A stretch of DNA of 64,000 bases from Chitinophaga rupis (GTDB taxonomy: Bacteria > Bacteroidota > Bacteroidia > Chitinophagales > Chitinophagaceae): NCBI RefSeq assembly GCF_900109685.1, contig NZ_FOBB01000007.1, positions 310,001-374,000 of the forward strand, given 5' to 3'. The translations under genes and the position numbers were made by a program. Shown here piece after piece: positions 6,552 to 14,345 of the stretch. Within the stretch, counting starts at the first letter, position 1. Every line of letters begins with the position of its first letter. The notes under the pieces are model-generated. The model was not told where the DNA came from, searched no databases, and was given only the letters and a program-made list of their open reading frames with translations.

Positions 6552-9167
6552 CTAATCAATATAAATCTCGCACTTTCCATCCGCAATATCTTTTTCTACC
6601 TTTTTATACTTACTTTCAATAATTTCACTTGTACCCTTATACTTAACTTTAACAAATTCGTTCCTCCCATAAGTTCTCGATTTCTTTATAGGGATATTTC
6701 TACTATTTGTGGTCTTAATAATAACTTCAGCAGCATTTCTTATATCTTCTAACCCTCTCTCCCCTAAAAGATTACTCTTTTGTTTCTGAATCTTCTCATC
6801 CTTCGACAAAATCAGAACTTCAGTAGCGTTCTCCCGTGCTAATTCATATCTCTTCAACTTTAAATTTGTATAAGCTTCATAGTATTTAATCAACAGCGAA
6901 TTAATTAGCAATTCACTTGGAATACGATCTTTTACAGTATGAAAAATTTCAATGGCCTCTAAAGCTTTATTAAAATCTGAGGTACTATAATAATTTTGGA
7001 TTATAGAGGCATATATTTCAAAATCGATAAAATCAATCTTATCAAAATCTGAAATTTTAAATCGTTTGAGATAATCGAGATAGTATTGGGACTTTTTATC
7101 TTGATTTGTAAAATACGTTAGAAATTTAGAAATCTTATATTTTGTCTCATCAGACAATGCAAAAATTTCACTTTCGAAGTTCGTAAAGAGTTGTCTTAAA
7201 GCACCAATAATGTCAGGCAATGAAGTCGTTATACTTTTTGCTATACACACATATATTGCACCGAAAAGCTCTTCGCCAATTGGCCCCGAACCCAGAAGGT
7301 TGATGTGAGGTCTTATTCGTTCAAACAAGGAGTTATAATGATTAGCTAGAATTAAAACAGCATAAACATTTAATGTTTCAATCGAAAAGTCCAATGGATT
7401 ACTAAAATTACTTGCAGCTGGAACAGCTTCTTTAGTATCAATGAGATCCAATACGTGGCTCAGCAACTTCTCTTTCTCTCCCAAATCTGATAAAATCTGA
7501 TAAAAAGACAAGGCAATTACAGGCTTGTTTTCAACACATGCATGCTCCATAGAGGACCTATAATGAAGCATCGCGTTCTCCCTATCATTTCGCGCAGCAT
7601 ATACATTTCCCAAATGCATATGTGCAATAGATTTACTCTGATCAATCAACTCTTCTTTCACCTTTAATTTATCCAATCCCCTCTCTTCAATAACGTCTTT
7701 AAATATACTCTCCGCTTGCTTCTTAGTTTCATCATCAGTTGATTTTAAGCAGGATATTCCGTAATTAATTAATGCTCGGACATACTCAACATCCTTTCTT
7801 CCACTTCTAATTATTTCAGATAGACAAGCTAAGCTCTCATCTATCAGATTCAAATTATGGTATGCAGTACCTTTTAGATTTAAATTATAATAATAGTAAC
7901 GCGCTTGATCTTGAATGTCAAAATTCGCTTTGTTGAAATACTCAATGGCTTGATCATATTTCCTCAAGTGCATTTGGCAAACACCCATGTAATGATAATA
8001 AAGAGGGGTATTGACCTCATCAAAAGCACTAACTTCCAATGCTTTTTCAAAGTGCAAAAGTGCTTCGGAAAAATCCTCTTTTTTATAATAGTCTATTGCA
8101 ACATCCAAGACACCCTTTTCCTCCTCATCTATCGACTTTATCCAGTCCAGATTTACAGATCGCCTAATTATCTCATTTTTAATATGTATATCGTCATCTT
8201 GATAATTAATTATTCCGCAGAGATACAATTTGCTTTTTATCTTGTCAGAAACCTCTTTACCCTTCTTGTATTCAATTTCGACTATGGAATTCCTAATTTC
8301 TCGGTCACTCTTCACTATTTCCCGAATATTGTCAATTGGTGGTTTGTCATAAGCGGTTAAATATAGTTTCTGTACTACGCGATCGATATCCTGAGTTTTA
8401 ATTACATTGACATCATTTTCTGATTCAATTTCAGAACATAGATCCCATGTCATTCTTGGATTTCCGCTAGTCCAATAGAAAATTCTATCTCTAACATCAT
8501 CACTAATGTTAAGCTTGGAATTGTTAAGAAAAATTTCAAATTCACTTCGGTTAAAATCGTTTAAAAATATTTTCTGACCAATATTAAAAGGAGATATTTT
8601 TGCATCCTTAATTATTTCATTTGGCTCGATTACGCCTGATAAGATATATGTTAGATTTTCGAGTTCACTATAATTTACCCTCGAGAAATAGACACTTCTA
8701 ATTTGAGCGAAAATCTGATCGGAGTATTGAGTCTTCGTCAAGGCATCAATTTCATCGAGTATTATTACCAACTTGCCAGGAATGGATTTAAGCAAAAGCC
8801 GGAGCTCAATAGTGTGTTGTTTATGAGCAGGAACATTCCTAAGGTCATCCCGTTTTTCAAGAATTTCCTTTCCTATCTCGTCAAACTTATTTGGATTAGT
8901 ATCTACTGCTGTATCGATAATATTTTCAAAGCAGGATCTAGCATCATCAAAAGGATTTGATAAATCAACATATACAAATACATCTGATTCAGATTGAAGA
9001 TTTCTTTTTGCATTTAACAAAAGATTAGTTTTTCCCATTTGCCGAGACACTAAAACGTACCCCGGCCTTCCCATATCATCAATAATATTCTTTATCTGCC
9101 TATCAGCATCTCTCTGAACATAGAGTGATGAAGGAACAATTGTATATGGTTTAAGTATCTTATCCAT
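6552..9167 (-). CDS. AAA-like P-loop ATPase with a TPR array
   Basis: 871 residues from the ATG at 9167; an upstream in-frame ATG at 9200 would extend it into the preceding gene. Residues 1-345 look like the AAA_35-type ATPase: Walker A SRQMGKT (41-47, with Val at the usual first Gly), Walker B LVIILDEID (133-141), and a later winged-helix-like part. From about 350 a tetratricopeptide-rich helical array runs to about 800 (for example YYKKEDFSEALLHFEKALEV). The tail has a GRNEFVKVKYKG motif I cannot name. Its ATG overlaps the end of the upstream phosphorylase-NTPase gene by 8 bases (ATGGATAA), implying translational coupling. Likely the sensor or scaffold partner of that effector-like protein. 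Confidence 0.75.
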   Translation of the reverse strand: MDKILKPYTIVPSSLYVQRDADRQIKNIIDDMGRPGYVLVSRQMGKTNLLLNAKRNLQSESDVFVYVDLSNPFDDARSCFENIIDTAVDTNPNKFDEIGKEILEKRDDLRNVPAHKQHTIELRLLLKSIPGKLVIILDEIDALTKTQYSDQIFAQIRSVYFSRVNYSELENLTYILSGVIEPNEIIKDAKISPFNIGQKIFLNDFNRSEFEIFLNNSKLNISDDVRDRIFYWTSGNPRMTWDLCSEIESENDVNVIKTQDIDRVVQKLYLTAYDKPPIDNIREIVKSDREIRNSIVEIEYKKGKEVSDKIKSKLYLCGIINYQDDDIHIKNEIIRRSVNLDWIKSIDEEEKGVLDVAIDYYKKEDFSEALLHFEKALEVSAFDEVNTPLYYHYMGVCQMHLRKYDQAIEYFNKANFDIQDQARYYYYNLNLKGTAYHNLNLIDESLACLSEIIRSGRKDVEYVRALINYGISCLKSTDDETKKQAESIFKDVIEERGLDKLKVKEELIDQSKSIAHMHLGNVYAARNDRENAMLHYRSSMEHACVENKPVIALSFYQILSDLGEKEKLLSHVLDLIDTKEAVPAASNFSNPLDFSIETLNVYAVLILANHYNSLFERIRPHINLLGSGPIGEELFGAIYVCIAKSITTSLPDIIGALRQLFTNFESEIFALSDETKYKISKFLTYFTNQDKKSQYYLDYLKRFKISDFDKIDFIDFEIYASIIQNYYSTSDFNKALEAIEIFHTVKDRIPSELLINSLLIKYYEAYTNLKLKRYELARENATEVLILSKDEKIQKQKSNLLGERGLEDIRNAAEVIIKTTNSRNIPIKKSRTYGRNEFVKVKYKGTSEIIESKYKKVEKDIADGKCEIYID

Positions 9168-10815
9168 TATTATATTGATTAAACTCCCGTTCAGTTTCAC
9201 TTAACACAAATCTAATTGTTGGTTCACTAAAATCATTAATAGTAAGTAAACTCCGGAAAAACTTCTTGACAAAACGTGGAGATCCTTTTGCCGCACCTAA
9301 TAAACGCTGCCGAGATTGAGATGGTAGTGGAAAATCAAGCTCTTTTTCTATTAAGTCAACGAGATTATTTATGTCTTGTTCTGACCAATACTCAAGTGGG
9401 AAAAAAGATACCCCTTGATGTATCTTTTGTTGGAAAGCTTTTAAATACTTTTGAGGGTCGTTAATTGAAGACAAAACAAATTTAATCCCGTCGAGCTCTT
9501 GGTGCAAATTCTTAGTAAAAAGAATCGAACAAAATTTTGTAATAAAGGAACTATAATCTTCTTCTGAACTAATAGGTATTTCTTCAACAAAAATGATAAG
9601 TGTCCTGTCCGAATATTCTTTTTTCAATATATTAAATAACGCCCTTGAACACTCCTGAAAGGTTGCCGGAAGATTTACCTTAGAAGATGGATCATTTTTA
9701 CTCGCTATCTCAAGAAAAATTTCAGTAAAGTAAACATCAATATCCTGTCCAACACATGCAGCTAATCCAATCTGAACAAAATCAACTTTTCCTTTCTGCA
9801 AATTTCTAATTATTAAATTCGATTTACCCACACCTGAAGGACCAAAAACCCAAACACTAAATTGCGAAATTGCGATATTAAAATTGGCATCATTCCCTCT
9901 TACTATATAATAAGCATCTTTGCTTTTATCATACACCTCAAATAAAACCTTACTGATCGGAATTGAACAAACGAGTTGTTTTTCAGGCGCGTTGGACGCA
10001 GGGAATATTTCTAAATCCCTAAATGCTGTATCAGAATTAAAAACATACACACAGGCGTCGAGAGCAGATTGTATCGCTGTAGTCTGACGCAGTTCTTTAT
10101 CCAGGCCTTTATTACCATCTGCAAAATCACAAATCCCCTTAACTAAAATCCAGTTAGCTTTGCCATCACATGCTGCAAAGACTCCAACCCCTTCCATCTC
10201 CCCACCTTTGGAGTCTGGATTTTGTCCAATCAACTTATTTCTATGATCGATATTATCAATCAATTCTTCACCTGAAAGAAGTCTCGTAGGAATAAGCTTA
10301 GCAAGAACACCTTCCCTTATAAAATATTCCCAATCTCTAATATTTTTAAACCGGTTCAATAATATTTTACTGCATTGTGCCTCCATTCCTCTTTGTATAA
10401 TTTCGTCGCTTCCTACCCTTTTTGAATCATATGGTATAATCGATTCAGAAATCAACACATCTCCTATATTTTGTTTCGTAGAATCTACTCCAAACGCAAT
10501 TCCAATCATAACAACAACAGTGACCTTCAAAAAAAGAATCGCGTCTGTCACGGTTGTTATGGAGGAAGCGCGGGAAACTGACCCCATAGAGCATTGCACA
10601 TGAGCTATATTGTATTTCCCAAACTTCCCAAAATAATAGGTTGATGCCCCCCCGTGAACTTTGATAAGTGATAACCGGCCAGAGATTGGGCTCAATGCTT
10701 CATGTAAATTTTTAGTTTCTAGCTCCGTGGCAGTAACCAATAGAATTAAACTGCCATTCAATAATTCAGGTATTGTTTTGGAATCAACTTCCTGATAAGA
10801 AGGTATACTCATCAA
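9160..10815 (-). CDS. Nucleoside phosphorylase (PNP/MTAN)-P-loop NTPase fusion, candidate immune effector
   Basis: 551 residues (a second ATG one codon in). Residues about 20-265 are a PNP_UDP/MTAN-type nucleosidase domain: GEMEGVGVFAACD (205-217), the ribose-binding Met-Glu, and CDFADGNKG (229-237), with the catalytic-type Asp. Residues about 320-540 are a P-loop NTPase with Walker A GPSGVGKS (325-332) and Walker B-like TLIIFVEEIP (404-413). Nucleosidase domains fused to NTPases occur in bacterial conflict systems, and PNP-family ATP nucleosidases are known effectors (Detocs and related). Here the effector and an NTPase module sit in one chain, co-translated with an AAA-TPR protein. Cytoplasmic. 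Actual substrate unknown. Confidence 0.8.
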   Translation of the reverse strand: MMSIPSYQEVDSKTIPELLNGSLILLVTATELETKNLHEALSPISGRLSLIKVHGGASTYYFGKFGKYNIAHVQCSMGSVSRASSITTVTDAILFLKVTVVVMIGIAFGVDSTKQNIGDVLISESIIPYDSKRVGSDEIIQRGMEAQCSKILLNRFKNIRDWEYFIREGVLAKLIPTRLLSGEELIDNIDHRNKLIGQNPDSKGGEMEGVGVFAACDGKANWILVKGICDFADGNKGLDKELRQTTAIQSALDACVYVFNSDTAFRDLEIFPASNAPEKQLVCSIPISKVLFEVYDKSKDAYYIVRGNDANFNIAISQFSVWVFGPSGVGKSNLIIRNLQKGKVDFVQIGLAACVGQDIDVYFTEIFLEIASKNDPSSKVNLPATFQECSRALFNILKKEYSDRTLIIFVEEIPISSEEDYSSFITKFCSILFTKNLHQELDGIKFVLSSINDPQKYLKAFQQKIHQGVSFFPLEYWSEQDINNLVDLIEKELDFPLPSQSRQRLLGAAKGSPRFVKKFFRSLLTINDFSEPTIRFVLSETEREFNQYNNG

Positions 10816-10985
10816 AGAATCTATATAAAAATCAATGAATATTACAGTACATGACAGGTAGTAAAGTTATCAAACCTTAGCTATATAAGCCAACTTTTCA
10901 TATTCATATCTCCTTTCTTGGAGTGTTTCTCAATAAACATTGTTAAAAATGTTATTTGAATCTACCGAAAATAAAAAAGTAAGCT

Positions 10986-11020
10986 AAAAAAAAGGATTGT
11001 TCGATATTGAACAATCCTTT
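10986..11020 (-). terminator. Intrinsic terminator downstream of tRNA-Met
   Basis: Perfect 12-bp stem (11009-11020 with 10991-11002), loop of 6, then a T-tract on the minus strand (10986-10993 reads as T). It lies 12 bases after the tRNA 3' end and probably belongs to the island side of the junction. Confidence 0.8.
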
Positions 11021-11031
11021 AATACCTCTGT

Positions 11032-11042
11032 GTAGCGAGAAA
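11032..11042. repeat. Right copy of the att-like direct repeat, inside tRNA-Met
   Basis: GTAGCGAGAAA, identical to 6081-6091; it covers the discriminator base, the acceptor 3' strand and the beginning of the T stem of the tRNA gene. Confidence 0.5.
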
Positions 11043-11106
11043 GGGAGTTGAACCCTTGACCTCAGGGTTATGAATCCTGCGCTCTAACCGCCTGAGCTAC
11101 CTCGCC
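11033..11106 (-). tRNA. tRNA-Met (CAT), probably elongator
   Basis: 74-nt cloverleaf on the minus strand. Acceptor GGCGAGG pairs with TCTCGCT (G-U at both ends), D arm GCTC...GAGC, anticodon loop TTCATAA between GCAGGA and CCCTG, T arm AAGGG-TTCAACT-CCCTT, discriminator A. CCA is not encoded. A CAT anticodon could in principle be tRNA-Ile2 with lysidine, but the anticodon stem and acceptor look like Bacteroidota tRNA-Met. The 3' end is the apparent integration site. Confidence 0.9.
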
Positions 11107-11184
11107 ATATAAGCCCCTCTTTTTTACGGAGGGAGTGCAAAGATAATGGTCAATCCTGAAATATCAAAAACTAATCAATTTTTC

Positions 11185-11742
11185 TTAATAAATCCCCGGT
11201 ATCAGCCGCTTAGTATGCTTTTTATATTCCAGGTAATCCACCCCTAAAGCCTCAGCCAGCATTGTTTCCTCCACATGGATCCGGTACAGGAAAGCGATCG
11301 TCACCGGTACAAATACCACCAGCAGGGCTACCCAGTTATTCATGGAAATGCCAAACCCCAGAAAAGAGAGCAGCGACGCCGAATAGGAGGGATGCCGCAC
11401 ATATTTGTACATCCCATCCCGCTTAACAGTATGCCCTTCCCGGATGGCTACATTCACCGTAAAAAAACGGCCCAGGGAAATAACCGCGATCAGCCGCAGC
11501 ACCATACCTGTTATAATAAGCCCGATTCCTGCCAGGCCAATAACAGGGGACTTTATAATGGGAAAATAGGTCCGTTTAGAGATGTTTACAGCAGCAATCA
11601 CACAAACCATTGCCGTTATCCATATATAGGTCAGGGAGTGTTTATCCGGTTTTTTATCATTTTGCCCGGCACGCAGCACCCGGTTCAGGATGATCTCTGA
11701 TGCAAACCAGCAGAAGTAGACAATATTGAAGAACAGCTCCAT
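11185..11742 (-). CDS. Isoprenylcysteine carboxyl methyltransferase (ICMT) family membrane protein
   Basis: 185 residues with about five membrane segments (roughly 1-18, 38-55, 66-92, 120-150). The family core is present: YVRHPSY (114-120), the position of the cofactor-pocket YxRHPxY motif, and the C-terminal RIHVEETML (154-162) with VDYLEYKKHTKRLIPG. These bacterial ICMT/PEMT-like proteins methylate unknown lipophilic or thiol substrates in the inner membrane; there is no prenylated protein partner here. It is upstream of tRNA-Met on the same strand, with 78 bases between. Confidence 0.8.
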   Translation of the reverse strand: MELFFNIVYFCWFASEIILNRVLRAGQNDKKPDKHSLTYIWITAMVCVIAAVNISKRTYFPIIKSPVIGLAGIGLIITGMVLRLIAVISLGRFFTVNVAIREGHTVKRDGMYKYVRHPSYSASLLSFLGFGISMNNWVALLVVFVPVTIAFLYRIHVEETMLAEALGVDYLEYKKHTKRLIPGIY

Positions 11743-11779
11743 TGGTATCGGTTCTCCTAAAGGTAATGGCTACAATGGC

Positions 11780-11863
11780 AATAAGCAAAAATTGCAGGAC
11801 GGCTCTGTAACTTTGATCATCAACAATGGTGTTGCTGCAATAACAATAAGCAAGAATTGCAGG
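11780..11863 (+). repeat. Two 19-bp near-identical direct repeats, 65 bases apart
   Basis: AATAAGCAAAAATTGCAGG at 11780-11798 and AATAAGCAAGAATTGCAGG at 11845-11863 differ at one base. They lie in the short region between the ICMT gene and the terpene synthase, which are divergently transcribed, so they may be regulatory sites or a decayed duplication. A C8 run follows at 11881-11888. Confidence 0.45.
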
Positions 11864-11955
11864 TTGACCGACTACCGCCGCCCCCCCCTTCGCAGGTATG
11901 AAATTTTACCGCAGTCAACCAGTCTAACTTTAGGTTCTCCCTTAAAATAACCGGT

Positions 11956-12957
11956 ATGGAACAGTTACACCTACCGCAGATCTGTTGTCCGTTTCCGGCC
12001 AGCATCAGCCATCTGTTGGATGATGTGCATGCGCATAATATGTATTGGGTACAGCAATTCAACCTGGCGCCCACTCCTCAACTTATGGCAGCTTACCGCC
12101 AGGCCAGGTTTCCCTGGTTCGTTTCCCGTATCTATCACACTGCTGATTACTTAGAGCTTTGCCTGGCCTGTGATTTCTGTACCTGGCTGTTCAGGGTAGA
12201 TGATCTGCTGGAACAGCTGGGAGGCAACAAACGGCAGCATGAGCGCGTGGTGCAGGAAATGATCCGCGTACTGGAACATGGGCAGGCCAGTGTATTGAGT
12301 GAGCAGGCCACTTTAGCCGCCGGGTTAATGGATATCTGGGAGCGCATGAAAGCCCTTTGCCCACCGGGCTGGCAGCGCCGCTTTATAAAGAACATGAAGA
12401 ACCTGTTTGATGCCACCTGCTGGGAAGCGGATAACCGGTTTGCTGCCCAGCCACCCGGCATAGCAGAGTATATTAAAATGCGGCCTTATACCAGCGCCAT
12501 GTACCCCTGCATTGACCTAATAGAGATGATGGGGCAATCCTGGCTGCCCGACGAGATCCGTTTGCATGATGCGGTGCAGCAGCTCACCCTTACCTGCATA
12601 GAGGCTGTATGCTGGATAAACGATCTGGTTTCTTTTAATAAAGAACAACGGATCAACGAGCCGCATAATGTAGTATTGTTGCTGCAGGGTGAGCATCGTT
12701 TAAGTCCCTATGATGCCATCCGCGAAGTAACAGAGGTCTGTAATGAAACTATTCGTCACTTCCAGTTCCTGGAAAATAAATTGCTTACAGGCGGAAAGGT
12801 AGTGCACAAAAATTTGCCGCATTACACGGCCGGGCTCCGCTCCTGGATACGGGGAAACCTTGACTGGAGCATATTTGATACAGAACGTTATGGTGTGAAA
12901 GTGGTAAAGCGGGATGAAGAATATTTGTCATTCAGCAAAATATTCCTGGAGGAATAA
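11956..12957 (+). CDS. Class I terpene synthase
   Basis: 333 residues, typical of bacterial type I terpene cyclases. All magnesium and diphosphate motifs are visible: DDLLE (82-86), the pyrophosphate sensor Arg in KMRPYTS (R176), the NSE triad N222-D-L-V-S226-F-N-K-E230, and the C-terminal R311-Y312. The enzyme ionises a prenyl diphosphate (FPP or GGPP) and cyclises it. No prenyltransferase, P450 or other tailoring gene is adjacent, so the product is probably a plain terpene hydrocarbon or alcohol. Chitinophaga genomes are known to carry such stand-alone synthases; the product cannot be predicted from sequence by eye. Confidence 0.92.
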   Translation: MEQLHLPQICCPFPASISHLLDDVHAHNMYWVQQFNLAPTPQLMAAYRQARFPWFVSRIYHTADYLELCLACDFCTWLFRVDDLLEQLGGNKRQHERVVQEMIRVLEHGQASVLSEQATLAAGLMDIWERMKALCPPGWQRRFIKNMKNLFDATCWEADNRFAAQPPGIAEYIKMRPYTSAMYPCIDLIEMMGQSWLPDEIRLHDAVQQLTLTCIEAVCWINDLVSFNKEQRINEPHNVVLLLQGEHRLSPYDAIREVTEVCNETIRHFQFLENKLLTGGKVVHKNLPHYTAGLRSWIRGNLDWSIFDTERYGVKVVKRDEEYLSFSKIFLEE

Positions 12958-12983
12958 TAGTAAAGGCTAAATACAACAACTTT

Positions 12984-13015
12984 AAAAAAAATAGCCACCT
13001 ATGCCGGGTGGCTAT
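12984..13015 (-). terminator. Intrinsic terminator of the MarR-GNAT gene
   Basis: 9-bp stem ATAGCCACC/GGTGGCTAT (12991-12999 with 13007-13015), loop of 7; on the minus strand it is followed by a T7 tract (12984-12990). It lies 28 bases after the MarR-GNAT stop. Confidence 0.8.
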
Positions 13016-13043
13016 TCATGTAAAATCTAAATATTAAAATGTA

Positions 13044-13991
13044 TCAATCCAAAATTAACTCCATTTGAATGTTAGCCCTTTCATAGGGTGAGGGCGGGCC
13101 GGTTATTTTCTTAAACCCCAGTTTATGGTAAAGGTTAATAGCCGGCTTTAAAATAGTATTGCTTTCCAGGTACAGGCGATGAGCGCCAATGCTACGGGCC
13201 TTTTCTATAATAGCATTCCCCAGCAGCCAGCCAATGTTCTTCCCGCGCGCTTCGGGTGACACGGCCATCTTGGCCAGCTCATAACCGCCGTCTTCCATTT
13301 TAATAAGGGCACAGGTACCCACTGGTTCATCATTATAAACAGCCATCAGGATATATCCGCCTTTTTGCAGAATGTATTCTTTGGGATGGTCGAGCGCTTT
13401 GTAATCGGCCGCTTCCATTTTAAAATAAGTAGTGATCCATTCTTCGTTCAGCTTCCTGAATGCTGCTGCGTGTTTGGGCTGGTAATCTATGATCCGCACC
13501 TCTGTGCTTTCCCGTTGTTTTTTCTCCTCTTGCACGCGCCGCAGCAGGCTTTTCTGCTCTAGTAAAAACTCCCATTCTGCAATGCCTTTCCACAGGTCGT
13601 ACTGCGTGGTTTTCATGGCAGTATCCACCGCAGCGCCTACATCTTTATACTGATCCTGTATTTTAATGCGGATGGCTTCCCCGGCAGCAGAGAGGGTAAT
13701 GTAGTTCTTACGCCCATCCTTTTTGCCTTTCTTCTCTTTCACATATCCTTTCTTAGCCATTTCCCGCACAATCTGGCTTACAGAAGGGTGGGTGTGTCCG
13801 ATCTCCTGCGCTATCTCTGTAATGGTCCTTTCCTCCCCGCGGGATAGTACATAAAATACCGGGAACCATTTCGGCTGCATGTCAATAGCATACAGACTGT
13901 AGATCTGTGAGGCCTCTTCCGTTAGCAGGTCGCTCAGGCGCCGCAGCCGGCTGCCCAGAGCCATTTTTCCTATTTCATCGTAAAAATCCAT
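13044..13991 (-). CDS. MarR-type regulator fused to a GNAT N-acetyltransferase
   Basis: 315 residues. Residues 1-160: winged-helix MarR domain, with ERTITEIAQEIGHTHPSVSQ as the helix-turn-helix and KGKKDGRKNYITLSAAG as the wing. Residues 166-315: GNAT domain with motif A AKMAVSPEARGKNIGWLLG and motif B LYLESNTILKPAINLYHKLGF. MarR-GNAT fusions are a known bacterial group that acts both on DNA and on small molecules. Promoter region 14006-14025 holds two TTACGTAA palindromes, so autoregulation is likely. Substrate unknown. Confidence 0.88.
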   Translation of the reverse strand: MDFYDEIGKMALGSRLRRLSDLLTEEASQIYSLYAIDMQPKWFPVFYVLSRGEERTITEIAQEIGHTHPSVSQIVREMAKKGYVKEKKGKKDGRKNYITLSAAGEAIRIKIQDQYKDVGAAVDTAMKTTQYDLWKGIAEWEFLLEQKSLLRRVQEEKKQRESTEVRIIDYQPKHAAAFRKLNEEWITTYFKMEAADYKALDHPKEYILQKGGYILMAVYNDEPVGTCALIKMEDGGYELAKMAVSPEARGKNIGWLLGNAIIEKARSIGAHRLYLESNTILKPAINLYHKLGFKKITGPPSPYERANIQMELILD

Positions 13992-14005
13992 AACTCTATC
14001 TTTAG

Positions 14006-14025
14006 TTACGTAACTGCTTACGTAA
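14006..14025. promoter_or_regulatory. Paired TTACGTAA palindromes, likely MarR operator
   Basis: The perfect 8-bp palindrome TTACGTAA occurs at 14006-14013 and again at 14018-14025, 12 bases centre to centre, 15-34 bases upstream of the MarR-GNAT start codon. Two palindromes about one helical turn apart fit two MarR dimers. The sites are seen directly; binding by this regulator is inferred. Confidence 0.6.
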
Positions 14026-14345
14026 ATTTATGGGGAAATATTTTTACCGCCAAATTTAGTTGCTGCAGTTTATTAGGAACCGTGAGTTTTCCGCCGGAAT
14101 ACTTTTGCCAGTTGCAAATTTTGCTGCCAAATGAGAAAAGAAAAAAACTAATATCAGCTCCCCATTATAAACTTCAATCGGGATTATTTAACCAAGGTGT
14201 AACCTATTCTAGAACAAGACCCTCTATGTTTTCCCATGTCCCTCTCATGTCTTTCTCATGACTTTCCCTACTAAATCCCATGTTTTTCCCTAGTGAATCC
14301 CTGGTGAAGTTCATGTCAGGGTATATTTTTTAGCCATACATGCGG
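14026..14345. other. Intergenic stretch with an irregular CATG-containing repeat
   Basis: No gene seen. Positions 14221-14325 form a pyrimidine-rich tract in which short words such as TCCCATGT, CTCATGTC and CTCATGAC recur with small changes (five CATG within about 90 bases). A weak hairpin, CCCTG/CAGGG (14299-14303 with 14317-14321), lies next to the end of the DUF3570 gene. Confidence 0.4.

Larger units (their letters stand above)
6081..11042. mobile_element. Putative 4.96-kb genomic island inserted at the 3' end of tRNA-Met
   Basis: The segment is bounded by a direct repeat of the tRNA 3' end, is AT-richer than both flanks, uses A/T-ending codons unlike its neighbours, and carries only two overlapping accessory genes plus a possible small frame. 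Each end shows a hairpin terminator 12 bases beyond the tRNA end. Integration at tRNA 3' ends by tyrosine recombinases is well established; no recombinase is present, so this would be a non-autonomous or decayed element. Confidence 0.5.
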
